Of a stretch of 61,879 bases of DNA, positions 36,555 through 45,864 are shown in pieces. The notes beneath the pieces were generated by a model. It had not been told where the DNA came from. It searched no databases and was given only the letters and a program-made list of their open reading frames with translations. Source of the stretch: Ruminococcus sp. AF41-9 (GTDB lineage Bacteria; Bacillota; Clostridia; Lachnospirales; Lachnospiraceae); NCBI RefSeq assembly GCF_003477525.1, contig NZ_QUDO01000023.1:1-61879 (forward strand), read 5' to 3'. Every line of letters begins with the position of its first letter. The first letter of the stretch is position 1. The position numbers and the translations under genes were made by a program.

Positions 36555-37433
36555 ATGGCAAAAGAAAAAGAGGCACGCAGACCCTTTAATCTGAAAAAAG
36601 AAGTCAAACTCCTGCCGGGATACATCATCCTGCTGCTCTGGGTAATCTTTACCATTGCGCTTCTGGGATGGGTATTCGGGGCGAGTTTTTCCACAACAGC
36701 AGAAATCTTCCAGGGAAAAGCCCTGAAGTTTGAGTCCGGATTACATTTCGAAAACTATGCAAAAGCATGGAATGGTGCCGGAGTCGCAGGATTCTTCGGA
36801 AACTCTCTGATCTATTCCGTGATTTCCTGTACAATTCTGATTCTGGTGTGTGCACCTGCAGCTTATGTACTGTCCAGATTTGATTTTATTGCAAATAAAT
36901 TTATCCAGACTAGCTTCGTATCTGCCATGGGTGTTCCGGCGATCATGGTTGTTCTGCCCCTTTTCAGTATTATTTCCGGTATGGGAATCCTGAATAATGT
37001 GGCAGCAGGAAGAACTGTACTGATCATATTGTATGTAGGAATTAATGTACCTTATACGACCATTTTCCTGCTTACATTCTTCAGCAATATTTCCAGAACC
37101 TATGAGGAAGCGGCAGCAATCGACGGATGCCCTCCCATGCGTACTTTCTGGAAAATCATGTTCCCTATGGCACAGTCAGGTATTGTAACAGTGACAATTT
37201 TTAACTTTATTAATATCTGGAATGAATATTTCCTGTCACTGATCTTCGCAAGCTCGGACAAGCTGAAACCTGTTGCACCCGGACTTTATGGAATGATCAA
37301 CTCCATGAAATATACAGGTGACTGGGCCGGAATGTTCGCAGCGGTAATCATTGTATTCCTGCCGACATTTATTCTGTATATTTTCCTGTCAGAGAAGATC
37401 ATCGGTGGTGTTACCGGTGGTATTAAGGGATGA
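36555..37433 (+). CDS. Sugar ABC transporter permease (MalG/UgpE type)
   Basis: 292 residues with six membrane segments and the EAA loop YEEAAAIDGCPPMRTFWKIMFPMAQSG. The typical ending is IFLSEKIIGGVTGGIKG. It is 13 bases after the first permease, with AAGGAGGG upstream. It completes a binding protein plus two permeases importer of carbohydrate uptake family 1. Confidence 0.94.
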   Translation: MAKEKEARRPFNLKKEVKLLPGYIILLLWVIFTIALLGWVFGASFSTTAEIFQGKALKFESGLHFENYAKAWNGAGVAGFFGNSLIYSVISCTILILVCAPAAYVLSRFDFIANKFIQTSFVSAMGVPAIMVVLPLFSIISGMGILNNVAAGRTVLIILYVGINVPYTTIFLLTFFSNISRTYEEAAAIDGCPPMRTFWKIMFPMAQSGIVTVTIFNFINIWNEYFLSLIFASSDKLKPVAPGLYGMINSMKYTGDWAGMFAAVIIVFLPTFILYIFLSEKIIGGVTGGIKG

Positions 37434-37495
37434 TAATAGAGGACAGCAGGGCAATAACAACTTTTGTGAGTGCGAAAGATATTATGTAACACGTT

Positions 37496-37524
37496 TTGAC
37501 CTCGAAATCATAGTATGATAAGAT
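37496..37524 (+). promoter_or_regulatory. Promoter of the nucleotidyltransferase-kinase pair
   Basis: TTGACC (37496-37501) and TAAGAT (37519-37524) with 17-base spacing. It implies the metabolic genes have a transcript independent of the importer. Confidence 0.5.
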
Positions 37525-37591
37525 GAATGTAAAAAGTTACCAGGCAATCTGAGAGTAACGAAAAACATTTAAAGAAAAGAGGAAAAAAATT

Positions 37592-38518
37592 ATGAAGAAA
37601 CCAGTATTAGTAGTTATGGCAGCAGGTATGGGAAGCCGTTATGGCGGTCTGAAACAGATCGATCCGGTGGACAAAGAGGGACACATCATCATGGATTTCT
37701 CTATTTATGATGCAGTACAGGCCGGATTCCGGAAAGTAGTATTTATTATCAAAAAAGAAAATGAAGCAGACTTCAGAAGTGCCATCGGTGATCGTCTCAG
37801 CAATCAGCTGGAAGTATCATATGTTTTCCAGGATCTTCACAATATTCCGGAAGGTTATGAAGTACCGGAAGGACGTGTGAAACCATGGGGAACCGGACAT
37901 GCGGTATTAAGCTGCATCAATGAGATTGATGGGCCATTCGTTGTGATTAATGCAGATGACTATTATGGAAGCCATGCATTTAAGATGGCATATGATTTCC
38001 TGACAGAGAATGAAGATACCGCAGATACTTACAGATACATGATGGTCGGCTATAAACTGGAGAATACTCTGACAGAGAATGGCCATGTGGCAAGAGGTGT
38101 GTGCGTGACAGACGAAGAAGGACATCTTCTTAAGATCAACGAGCGTACCCATATCGAAAAGCATGACGGCGGCACCGCTTATACAGAAGACGATGGAAAA
38201 ACATGGACCATGCTTCCGGAAGGCAGTACAGTATCCATGAATATGTGGGGATTTTCTGCAAGTATCCTGAAAGAGCTGAAAGACAGATTCCCTAAATTCC
38301 TGGATGAGAATCTGAAAGTAAACCCGCTGAAATGCGAATATTTCCTGCCATTTGTAGTAGATGAACTTCTCGGTGAGAAGAGAGCAACTGTAAAAGTTCT
38401 GAAATCTATGGATAAATGGTATGGCGTAACCTACAAAGAAGATAAACCTGTGGTAGTAGCTGCCATTCAGAATTTAAAAGATGGAGGGCTGTATCCACAG
38501 AAATTATGGGAGGAATAA
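37592..38518 (+). CDS. Sugar-1-phosphate nucleotidyltransferase family protein
   Basis: 308 residues. The nucleotide-binding motif MAAGMGSRYGGLKQIDPV (G-x-G-T/S-R) is at the N-terminus, and the metal Asp is in VVINADDYYGSHAF. WGTGHAVLSC marks base and sugar binding. The family transfers NMP to sugar 1-phosphates. Next to a hexosamine 1-kinase-like gene and galE, it could make UDP-N-acetylhexosamine from the kinase product, a role played by a GalT-type enzyme in bifidobacteria. The exact nucleotide and sugar are inferred, not shown. Confidence 0.88.
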   Translation: MKKPVLVVMAAGMGSRYGGLKQIDPVDKEGHIIMDFSIYDAVQAGFRKVVFIIKKENEADFRSAIGDRLSNQLEVSYVFQDLHNIPEGYEVPEGRVKPWGTGHAVLSCINEIDGPFVVINADDYYGSHAFKMAYDFLTENEDTADTYRYMMVGYKLENTLTENGHVARGVCVTDEEGHLLKINERTHIEKHDGGTAYTEDDGKTWTMLPEGSTVSMNMWGFSASILKELKDRFPKFLDENLKVNPLKCEYFLPFVVDELLGEKRATVKVLKSMDKWYGVTYKEDKPVVVAAIQNLKDGGLYPQKLWEE

Positions 38519-38522
38519 TTGA

Positions 38523-39617
38523 GTGGAAATTAACCGGGAGATAAAGAATATCACCAGTGCATTTGTTCTGGAAGATAATCTGACAGAATGTGTTCCTTAT
38601 GGAAGCGGTCATATCAATGACACCTATCGCCTGACTTATGATACAGGCAAACATTATATTCTTCAGAAAATGAACAAGAGTATTTTTACCCAACCTGTGG
38701 AACTGATGGAGAATATCAGCGGTGTTACCGCCTGGCTGAAGAAAAAGATTCAGGAAAACGGTGGAGATGTGGAGAGAGAGACTCTGAATCTTGTGATGAC
38801 AAAGGATGGACTTCCTTATTATGTAGATGAGGACGGGGAATACTGGAGAGTATATTTGTTCATTGAAGATGCCACATGCTATGACATGGTAAAAAATGAG
38901 GAAGATTTTTACCAGAGTGCAGTTGCTTTCGGACATTTCCAGAGGCTGCTTGCAGACTATCCGGCAGAAACTCTTCATGAGACCATCGTAAATTTTCATA
39001 ATACGGTGGACAGACTGGATAAGTTTAAAACTGCTGTGGAAAAAGATATATGTCACAGAGCAGCAGATGTGGAAAAAGAGATTCAGTTTGTGCTGGACCG
39101 CACAGAACTGGCATATGTCCTGTGCGATATGCAGGATCAGGGAAAACTGCCGTTACGTGTTACACATAATGATACCAAGCTGAATAACATTATGATCGAT
39201 AATGCAACGGGAAAAGCCATCTGTGTGATTGACCTTGATACTGTAATGCCGGGACTTTCCGTGAATGATTTCGGTGATTCTATCCGCTTTGGCGCAAGTA
39301 CCGGAGCAGAGGATGAGAAAGACCTGACGAAAGTGTCCTGTGATCTTCATCTGTATGAAGTTTATGTCAAAGGTTTCATTGAAGGATGCGGCGGTGCGTT
39401 GACGGAGACAGAGCTGGATATGCTTCCGATGGGAGCGATCCTTATGACTTTTGAATGTGGAATGCGTTTCCTGACAGATTATCTGGAGGGAGATCATTAT
39501 TTCAAGATTCACAGAGAGGGACATAATCTGGATCGCTGCAGAACACAGTTCAAACTGGTAAAAGATATGGAAGAGAAACTTCCCCGGATGAAAGAAATTG
39601 TAAATAAGTATAAATAG
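38523..39617 (+). CDS. Aminoglycoside-phosphotransferase-fold kinase, NahK-like (N-acetylhexosamine 1-kinase)
   Basis: 364 residues with the APH fold. The catalytic loop is RVTHNDTKLNNIMID with Asp217, and the metal-binding segment is CVIDLDTVMPGL (Asp237/Asp239). GSGHINDTYRL forms the nucleotide loop and YILQKMN carries the ATP-binding Lys. Sequence style and length (about 360) match NahK of the lacto-N-biose pathway, which phosphorylates GlcNAc/GalNAc at O1. The start is GTG at 38523, four bases after the nucleotidyltransferase stop. The pairing supports a kinase then nucleotidyltransferase salvage route. The precise sugar is unverified. Confidence 0.85.
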   Translation: MEINREIKNITSAFVLEDNLTECVPYGSGHINDTYRLTYDTGKHYILQKMNKSIFTQPVELMENISGVTAWLKKKIQENGGDVERETLNLVMTKDGLPYYVDEDGEYWRVYLFIEDATCYDMVKNEEDFYQSAVAFGHFQRLLADYPAETLHETIVNFHNTVDRLDKFKTAVEKDICHRAADVEKEIQFVLDRTELAYVLCDMQDQGKLPLRVTHNDTKLNNIMIDNATGKAICVIDLDTVMPGLSVNDFGDSIRFGASTGAEDEKDLTKVSCDLHLYEVYVKGFIEGCGGALTETELDMLPMGAILMTFECGMRFLTDYLEGDHYFKIHREGHNLDRCRTQFKLVKDMEEKLPRMKEIVNKYK

Positions 39618-39708
39618 TTACTGGAAACGAACAGCAATTAAACAGTAAGTATAAATAACCGTACATGTGCATAGAGGCTTGCTTTTATGAGCTGATTCAG
39701 ATAGAATT

Positions 39709-39753
39709 ATCCTGCGGGGATATGAGAGAAATCATATTTTCGCAGGATTTTCT
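39709..39753 (+). terminator. Terminator after the NahK-like kinase
   Basis: ATCCTGCG and CGCAGGAT enclose ATATGA/TCATAT; TTTTCT follows. Confidence 0.75.
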
Positions 39754-39787
39754 ACAATACATGATATTTCATTATATCAGGCAATGG

Positions 39788-39873
39788 TATTTTACAGTTC
39801 TGGATATACGGTGCTGTAAAATACAGAGGTAAATTCTGCTGATATGAAACAGGATATCCGCAGAATTTTACAG
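39788..39873 (+). promoter_or_regulatory. Hairpins with mutually exclusive pairing upstream of galE
   Basis: TATTTTACAG (39788-39797) pairs with CTGTAAAATA (39814-39823). GTAAATTCTGC (39829-39839) pairs with GCAGAATTTTAC (39860-39871). CTGTAAAAT could instead pair with ATTTTACAG (39865-39873), so two alternative folds exist. The 528-base gap to galE otherwise shows only A/T-rich sequence with no gene. Confidence 0.45.
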
Positions 39874-40145
39874 ATTACACTCAGAATTATCAAGGATATT
39901 TCTGATGCTGTGAACTAATATAGGTATTGTTGAAAGAGAAAAATAACAGAAATTGCAGAAAACAGGTATTGTAGCAGGATGACCGTGCAGAAATGATAAG
40001 AAAATTCGAAAGAATATACAGCGCGGAATTTTACCAAAATTTAACAATGTTATGGATGGACAGATGATTGATTTGTCTGATGGTAAGAAAAACCTTTGAC
40101 TACAAGAACTATGAACAGCAGGCAGACAGGTTAGGAGGAATTATT

Positions 40146-41162
40146 ATGGCAATTTTAGTTACAGGTGGAGCAGGCTATATTGGAAGCCATACAGTTGTAG
40201 AATTGCAGAACGCAGGATATGATGTTGTAGTTCTGGATAACTTAAGCAATGCAAGTGAGAAATCTCTGGACAGAGTTTCCAGGATCACAGGCAAACCAGT
40301 GAAATTCTACAAAGCAGACATCCTGGACCGTGATGCTTTAAATGAAATTTTTGATAAAGAAGAGATTGATTCCTGTATCCATTTCGCAGGTCTGAAAGCA
40401 GTAGGAGAATCTGTTGTAAAGCCTTGGGAATATTATGAGAACAATATTGCAGGAACTTTAACACTGGTAGATGTGATGAGAAAACATAATGTAAAGAACA
40501 TTATCTTCTCCTCATCTGCAACCGTATACGGAGACCCGGCGATTATCCCGATCACAGAAGAGTGCCCGAAAGGACAGTGCACAAATCCATATGGATGGAC
40601 CAAATCCATGCTGGAGCAGATCCTGACAGATATCCAGAAAGCAGATCCGGAATGGAACGTAGTTCTTCTTCGTTACTTCAACCCGATTGGTGCTCATAAG
40701 AGCGGAACCATCGGAGAAAATCCAAATGGAATCCCGAACAACCTGATGCCATACATCACACAGGTTGCAGTTGGAAAACTGAAAGAACTTGGCGTATTCG
40801 GAAACGATTACGATACTCCGGACGGAACAGGTGTAAGAGATTACATCCACGTAGTTGACCTTGCAAAAGGACATGTAAAAGCCCTCAAGAAAATCGAAGA
40901 CAACTCCGGTTTAAGCATCTACAACCTTGGTACAGGAAAAGGCTACAGTGTTCTTGACATTGTAAAGAACTTCGAAGCAGCTACAGGCGTTAAGATTCCA
41001 TACGTGATCAAACCGCGCCGTGCAGGTGACATCGCAACATGCTACTCCGACGCTTCCAAAGCAGAAAGAGAACTCGGATGGAAAGCAGAAAACGACATTA
41101 AGGAAATGTGCGCCGACTCCTGGAGATGGCAGTCTAATAACCCGAATGGTTATGAAGAATAA
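40146..41162 (+). CDS. galE: UDP-glucose/UDP-GlcNAc 4-epimerase
   Basis: 338 residues, the standard GalE length. NAD-binding [11 protein letters not shown] opens the Rossmann fold. The catalytic Ser-x24-Tyr-x3-Lys is seen as SSSATVYG and NPYGWTKSM. It interconverts UDP-glucose/UDP-galactose and, in many bacteria, the N-acetyl forms. TTAGGAGG precedes ATG 40146; the upstream in-frame extension is discarded. It closes the sugar locus and links its UDP-sugar products to central metabolism and cell wall precursors. Confidence 0.96.
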   Translation: MAILVTGGAGYIGSHTVVELQNAGYDVVVLDNLSNASEKSLDRVSRITGKPVKFYKADILDRDALNEIFDKEEIDSCIHFAGLKAVGESVVKPWEYYENNIAGTLTLVDVMRKHNVKNIIFSSSATVYGDPAIIPITEECPKGQCTNPYGWTKSMLEQILTDIQKADPEWNVVLLRYFNPIGAHKSGTIGENPNGIPNNLMPYITQVAVGKLKELGVFGNDYDTPDGTGVRDYIHVVDLAKGHVKALKKIEDNSGLSIYNLGTGKGYSVLDIVKNFEAATGVKIPYVIKPRRAGDIATCYSDASKAERELGWKAENDIKEMCADSWRWQSNNPNGYEE

Positions 41163-41178
41163 TTAATATAGACTATAG

Positions 41179-41226
41179 ACAGCTCTTATACATGGAAAAA
41201 TTTCATGTATGGGAGCTGTTTTTTTG
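41179..41226 (+). terminator. Terminator after galE
   Basis: ACAGCTCTTATACATG and CATGTATGGGAGCTGT form a 15-16-base stem followed by a T-run. Confidence 0.85.
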
Positions 41227-41249
41227 CGTGACAGTGTATTTAACCGAAT

Positions 41250-41357
41250 CAGTTATTCGGTTATGAGCAAGTAGCGAAGAGGATTGCGAATATCCGCTTG
41301 GCTTTGTTATAATTATGATGTTAGGGTCAAAAGATATTTGCCCCTGATATCATAATT
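41250..41357. repeat. Composite interspersed repeat after galE
   Basis: 41250-41299 nearly matches 4819-4868. 41311-41357 is an imperfect palindrome, AATTATGATGTTAGGGTCAAA against its complement ending ATATCATAATT, related to 9230-9274 and 23075-23095. Both modules occur side by side here. Confidence 0.7.
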
Positions 41358-41406
41358 GTAATAGGGAGAAATATTATATTATTGGCAAAGAAAGGAGAGG
41401 ATACAC

Positions 41407-42216
41407 ATGAAAGTAGCAGCAATTCAGATGCCTACAGTAAAAGATAAAATACAAAATATCCGCACTGCAGGCACTTATATAGAAAAAATAAAGGCGGAAA
41501 ATCCGGACTTTGTAATCCTTCCGGAGATGTTCTGCTGTCCGTATCAAACTGAAAATTTCCCGATTTATGCAGAAAAAGAAGGTGGTCCATCCTGGCAGGC
41601 AATGTCTGATTATGCCAGAAAGTATCATATTTATCTGATTGCAGGTTCCATGCCGGAAGCAGATGATGTGGGAAATGTTTACAACACTTCTTATATTTTT
41701 GACAGAGATGGAAAACAGATTGGCAAGCACAGAAAAACTCATCTCTTTGATATCAATGTAAAAAATGGCCAGTACTTCAAAGAATCCGATACTCTGACTT
41801 CGGGAGATCATGCTACAGTATTTGCTACTGAATTTGGGAAAATGGGTGTCATGATCTGCTACGACATCCGTTTCCCGGAGTTTGCCCGCACAATGGTACT
41901 GGACGGTGCAAGGATGATCTTCGTCCCTGCAGCATTTAATATGACTACAGGCCCTGCACATTGGGAACTGACTTTCCGCGCAAGAGCTCTTGACAATCAG
42001 ATTTATATGCTTGGATGTGCTCCTGCCAGAGATACACAGGCAGGATACATTTCCTGGGGACATTCTATTGTAACAGATCCATGGGGAAAGGTCATGAAAC
42101 AGTTGGATGAGAAAGAGGGCATTTTAATACAAGAAATAGACTTGGACCGGGAAGACCAGATCAGAGAACAGCTTCCATTATTAAAACACCGTAAATGTGA
42201 AATGTATCATTTATAA
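41407..42216 (+). CDS. Carbon-nitrogen hydrolase, omega-amidase-like (Nit2 type)
   Basis: 269 residues of the nitrilase superfamily with the full triad: Glu40 in VILPEMF, Lys110 in KHRKTHLFD, Cys151 in MICYDIRFPE. The KTHLFDI and CYDIRFPE forms are those of Nit2/omega-amidase, which hydrolyses alpha-ketoglutaramate and related amides and so clears by-products of glutamine transamination. GAAAGGAGAGG lies upstream. It is probably monocistronic. Substrate assignment rests on motif similarity only. Confidence 0.88.
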   Translation: MKVAAIQMPTVKDKIQNIRTAGTYIEKIKAENPDFVILPEMFCCPYQTENFPIYAEKEGGPSWQAMSDYARKYHIYLIAGSMPEADDVGNVYNTSYIFDRDGKQIGKHRKTHLFDINVKNGQYFKESDTLTSGDHATVFATEFGKMGVMICYDIRFPEFARTMVLDGARMIFVPAAFNMTTGPAHWELTFRARALDNQIYMLGCAPARDTQAGYISWGHSIVTDPWGKVMKQLDEKEGILIQEIDLDREDQIREQLPLLKHRKCEMYHL

Positions 42217-42263
42217 CGGGACACATTTTTTGCGCAAACTCACCATAAATCAAACACATTTAT

Positions 42264-42586
42264 CCGATATAGTAATACCATCAACACAGGCATACTGGAA
42301 TGCACAGACAGGATACTTCCCTGTAACAACAGCAGCACATGACGAGCAGGTATTCAAAGACAACATTGCAAAATATCCACAGTTCCAGACAGCCATTGAC
42401 CAGCTTCATGATTCTGCACCGGAATATGTAGGTGCACTTCTCAGTGTATTCCCGGAAGCATGTGCGATTGTAGAAACAGAGATTGAGAATATGCTCAACG
42501 GAAAATAGTCCGCAGAAGATGCAGTCAGAAAAATGGCTTCTGATATGAACAAATCTATTGAAGATTATAACTTACTGAATGAATAA
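42264..42586 (+). pseudogene. C-terminal remnant of a sugar-binding protein
   Basis: The frame reads IPSTQAYWNAQTGYFPVTTAAHDEQVFKDN, typical of the C-terminal third of UgpB-type binding proteins. It continues through an in-frame TAG at 42506 as SAEDAVRKMASDMNKSIEDYNLLNE to a TAA at 42584. About 300 N-terminal residues, including the signal peptide, are missing. The truncation plus stop indicate a decayed gene. The sequence is not close to the two binding proteins upstream, so it is not a recent copy of them. Confidence 0.75.
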
Positions 42587-42657
42587 AAAATATTGATAAC
42601 AGTATACCGAAAGGTGTTATAATCATTCATAGGAAAAATATTTATACTTAAATGATG

Positions 42658-42687
42658 ACAGGGGACTGCGTATGCGGTTCCCTGTTT
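42658..42687 (+). terminator. Hairpin after the binding-protein remnant
   Basis: ACAGGGGA and TTCCCTGT pair around a 12-base loop, followed by TTTATG. It is a weak terminator, probably of the decayed gene. Confidence 0.45.
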
Positions 42688-42740
42688 ATGAAGATTTACA
42701 GTAATTTTCTCAATATTTATTATAGTTTTACCAGATCAGG

Positions 42741-42770
42741 GAACGAAGCGGATGATTTTATCCGTCTGAC
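42741..42770. repeat. Degenerate copy of the GAAGCGGAT repeat
   Basis: GAACGAAGCGGATGATTTTATCCGTCTGAC shares GAAGCGGAT...ATCCGTTTGAC with 16262-16288. It is a short hairpin upstream of the phosphodiesterase gene. Confidence 0.4.
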
Positions 42771-42870
42771 ATCTTCTGTTATTTTGTAAAAGAAAACAGA
42801 GGTGTAACATGTGATATATTATTTTGGGAGCACTGTAAATGAATTTTATATAAGAGAGGCAGATAGAGAA

Positions 42871-43617
42871 ATGGCAGAAACAGCAGAGAGAACAACAAAA
42901 GTATGGGCGCACAGAGGTGCCAGCGGATACAGACCGGAAAATACCATGGAGGCATTTGAACTTGCCATCAAACAGGGCGCAGACGGAATTGAACTGGATG
43001 TACACACATCCGCAGACGGTGAACTGATTGTTATGCACGACGAAACTGTAGACCGTGTCACAGACGGAACCGGACTGATCAAGGACATGACACTGGCACA
43101 GTTAAAAGAGTTAAAAGTCAGTACATCCGCAGAGCCAACCGGAATCTACCGTGTCCCGACTCTGGCAGAAGTACTCGACCTCATGCGCACCACAGACATG
43201 ATGGTAAATATTGAATTAAAGAACAGCATCTGCTTCTATCCGGGAATGGAAGAAAAGATTCTGAAACTGGTAAAGGAGATGAAAATGGAAGAGCAGTTGA
43301 TCTATTCTTCTTTTAATCACTACAGCCTGTTACAGTTAAAGCAGTTAGACAACCACGTACAGACAGGAATCCTTTTCAGTGACGGCTGGGTAAATCCTGC
43401 CATGTACGCCAAAAACCTCGGAATCAATGCCGTACATCCTGCTGTCTATCATCTGAAATACCCTCAGTTTATGGAAGAAGTCAAACGCGCCGGCCTGAAA
43501 ATGCACGTATGGACTGCCAACAAACCAGAACACATCCAACTGGTAAAAGACGCAGGCGCAGAAGCCGTCATCACTAATTATCCGGACAGAGCGTTGGAGA
43601 TTGTAAATATTAAATAA
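42871..43617 (+). CDS. Glycerophosphodiester phosphodiesterase family protein
   Basis: 248 residues. The GDPD signature is complete: AHRGASGYRPENTMEAFELAI, then the metal ligands in GIELDVH and VMHDETVDR. Late segments VHPAVYHLKY and VWTANKPEHIQ complete the TIM barrel. It has no signal peptide, so it is probably cytoplasmic, releasing glycerol 3-phosphate from glycerophosphodiesters. Start 42871 has GAGAGGC upstream; a GTG at 42811 would add twenty residues and cannot be excluded. Confidence 0.92.
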   Translation: MAETAERTTKVWAHRGASGYRPENTMEAFELAIKQGADGIELDVHTSADGELIVMHDETVDRVTDGTGLIKDMTLAQLKELKVSTSAEPTGIYRVPTLAEVLDLMRTTDMMVNIELKNSICFYPGMEEKILKLVKEMKMEEQLIYSSFNHYSLLQLKQLDNHVQTGILFSDGWVNPAMYAKNLGINAVHPAVYHLKYPQFMEEVKRAGLKMHVWTANKPEHIQLVKDAGAEAVITNYPDRALEIVNIK

Positions 43618-43748
43618 ATATATTGACAGAGATTCCTGATGATGATAATTTAAAGATAAATAGAGGGTAAATCAAGTAATTTCTGATAAAACCTTAAACA
43701 GATGATATGTGTGATGTGTTCTATGTTTGAAGAAGAGGAGGAATGAGT

Positions 43749-44048
43749 ATGCAGTGGAATACAAATGCATTTGTTGGTACAATACTTGTTGTTTCTTTAA
43801 TTATTATCAGCATTATAAAACCGGGTGGTGCTATCGAAGAAAAAATTACTTCCAATGGAAAACTTGATGCAAGAAAAGTATACAATACCCTTGGAATCAG
43901 CATGACAATATGTCTTTTAAATGGCGGGTTGATCTTGTATGCCGGTGATCAGCGTCCGGTTTTATTGATTCTTGCAATTATTATTTTTGCTTTGGATATT
44001 TCTCTTACTATCAGATATGTAAACAGTGGAAAAATAGACAGAAAATAG
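43749..44048 (+). CDS. Small membrane protein of unknown function
   Basis: 99 residues with three hydrophobic segments (about 7-24, 50-65 and 68-88) joined by a short charged loop (EEKITSNGKLDARK). I do not recognise the family. ATG 43749 is preferred since GGAGG ends about seven bases before it; ATG 43743 is too close. It stands alone between the phosphodiesterase and a bidirectional terminator. Confidence 0.65.
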   Translation: MQWNTNAFVGTILVVSLIIISIIKPGGAIEEKITSNGKLDARKVYNTLGISMTICLLNGGLILYAGDQRPVLLILAIIIFALDISLTIRYVNSGKIDRK

Positions 44049-44115
44049 CATAATAAAAATCTCCTCCTGTTCATATGAAATAATCATATGTTCAGAGAGG
44101 AGATTTTTTATGCTA
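44047..44115. terminator. Bidirectional terminator
   Basis: AGCATAATAAAAATCTCCTC and its complement GAGGAGATTTTTTATGCT flank TCATATGA/TCATATG. A-run and T-run on the two sides serve the converging small membrane protein and DUF1846 genes. Confidence 0.85.
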
Positions 44116-44123
44116 TTGTGAAA

Positions 44124-45605
44124 TTATTTCTGCAGCTTCTTAGCATGCTCAGATTTCGGCTCGCAAGTAAGCTCTACGCCCAGCTTACGGAACTCCAGAA
44201 TATCCACCTGAGACAGCAGCACAGAAGTATGAACCTGGCAGCCTTTTAAGTTCGGGATCTGCTGAAGGGCAAGCTTCGCATCTTCGTTGTCAGCGGCACT
44301 GATGGAAAGTGCGATCAGAGTCTCATCAGAATGCAGTCTCGGGTTCTTGCTTCCGAGATATTCGGTCTTGAGTGTCTGGATTGGTCTTAAAGCTTCCGGA
44401 GAAATAACATGTTTGCTGTGATCAATTCCGGCAAGTTCTTTCAGTGCATTCAGGATCAGGGCAGAGGATGCGCCAAGCAGGTCGGAAGTCTTTCCTGTGA
44501 TAATGCGTCCGTCATTGAGTTCCATGGCGGCAGCAGGAGCACCGGTTTCTTCCTCACGCTGTAATGCGGCAGTAACAACCTTACGGTCTTCTTTGCTGAC
44601 ATGTGCCTGTTTCAGCAGAAGCTCAATCTTATAAACTTCTTCTTCACGGCCTGTTCCGCGAACCAGAGCTTCCATGCTCTTATAATATCTGCGGATGATC
44701 TCCTGACGTGCGGCTTCTTTGCAGGCTTCATCGTCAATGATGCAGTTGCCTGCCATGTTTACACCCATGTCTGTCGGAGATTTGTAAGGGCACTCGCCCA
44801 TGATCTTCTCAAACATTGCCTGAAGAACCGGGAAAACTTCTACATCACGGTTGTAGTTAATTGTAGTTTCACCGTATGCTTCCAGATGGAACGGGTCGAT
44901 CATGTTGACATCATTTAAGTCAGCAGTAGCAGCTTCATATGCCAGGTTTACCGGATGCTTCAGCGGGATGTTCCAGATCGGGAAAGTTTCGAATTTCGCA
45001 TATCCGGCTTTGACACCACGTTTGTATTCATGATAAAGCTGGGAAAGGCAGGTAGCCATTTTTCCGCTTCCAGGTCCCGGAGCTGTGATGACAACCAGAG
45101 GTCTTGTAGTTTCGATATAATCATTTTTGCCGTAGCCTTCGTCACTTACGATCAGGGAAGTGTTGTTCGGATATCCCGGGATCAGATACAGTACATAAAC
45201 TTTGATTCCAAGTTTCTCCAGACGTTTCTTGAATGCGTCTGCGCTTTCCTGTCCTGCATACTGAGTGATGCAGACACTTCCTACATAAAGACCACGCTCT
45301 GTAAATACTTCCATGAGACGGAGTACATCTTCATCATAAGTGATACCAAGGTCACCTCTGACTTTATTCTTGTCAATGTCAGCAGCGCTGATTACGATGA
45401 CGATCTCTGCCTGATCAGAAAGCTGCATCAGCATGCGCAGTTTGCTGTCCGGCTCAAATCCCGGAAGAACTCTGGAAGCATGGTAGTCATCAAAAAGCTT
45501 GCCGCCAAATTCCAGATAAAGTTTGTTTCCAAACTTGCTGATACGTTCCCGAATATGTTCGGACTGCATTTTCAGATACTTGTCGTTGTCAAATCCTATC
45601 TTCAT
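44124..45605 (-). CDS. DUF1846 domain-containing protein
   Basis: 493 residues, matching the full length of the DUF1846 family ([21 protein letters not shown] at the start; [20 protein letters not shown] is a hallmark). A glycine-rich [12 protein letters not shown] loop near residue 175 resembles a Walker A motif but has Met instead of Ser/Thr after the Lys. The function is unknown. It has no signal or membrane segment and is common in Firmicutes. Start 45605 follows AAAGGAAA. It is divergent from ftsH and likely monocistronic. Confidence 0.92.
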   Translation of the reverse strand: MKIGFDNDKYLKMQSEHIRERISKFGNKLYLEFGGKLFDDYHASRVLPGFEPDSKLRMLMQLSDQAEIVIVISAADIDKNKVRGDLGITYDEDVLRLMEVFTERGLYVGSVCITQYAGQESADAFKKRLEKLGIKVYVLYLIPGYPNNTSLIVSDEGYGKNDYIETTRPLVVITAPGPGSGKMATCLSQLYHEYKRGVKAGYAKFETFPIWNIPLKHPVNLAYEAATADLNDVNMIDPFHLEAYGETTINYNRDVEVFPVLQAMFEKIMGECPYKSPTDMGVNMAGNCIIDDEACKEAARQEIIRRYYKSMEALVRGTGREEEVYKIELLLKQAHVSKEDRKVVTAALQREEETGAPAAAMELNDGRIITGKTSDLLGASSALILNALKELAGIDHSKHVISPEALRPIQTLKTEYLGSKNPRLHSDETLIALSISAADNEDAKLALQQIPNLKGCQVHTSVLLSQVDILEFRKLGVELTCEPKSEHAKKLQK

Positions 45606-45807
45606 TTGTTCATTTCCTTTCCCATCACATGTTTGCATTTGCATCAATAAGTTGCAAAGTTATTATAAAATCACTTTGCCAACAGTATACTACAAAAAGA
45701 GCCGTTTGTAACAGGTAAATTTATAAAAATATAAATAAATTTTTTCAGAAAAGGAAAATCATTTCTTTGTAAAGCGCATTTATAACGCAAATTTCACAAT
45801 ATCCCGG

Positions 45808-45836
45808 TTGATTTATAGCGAAATTCTCTTTATAAT
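45808..45836 (+). promoter_or_regulatory. Promoter of ftsH
   Basis: TTGATT (45808-45813), 17 bases, TATAAT (45831-45836), about 29 bases before the ATG. Confidence 0.65.
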
Positions 45837-45864
45837 AAGAACGATAACGTTTAGGAGGAACAAA

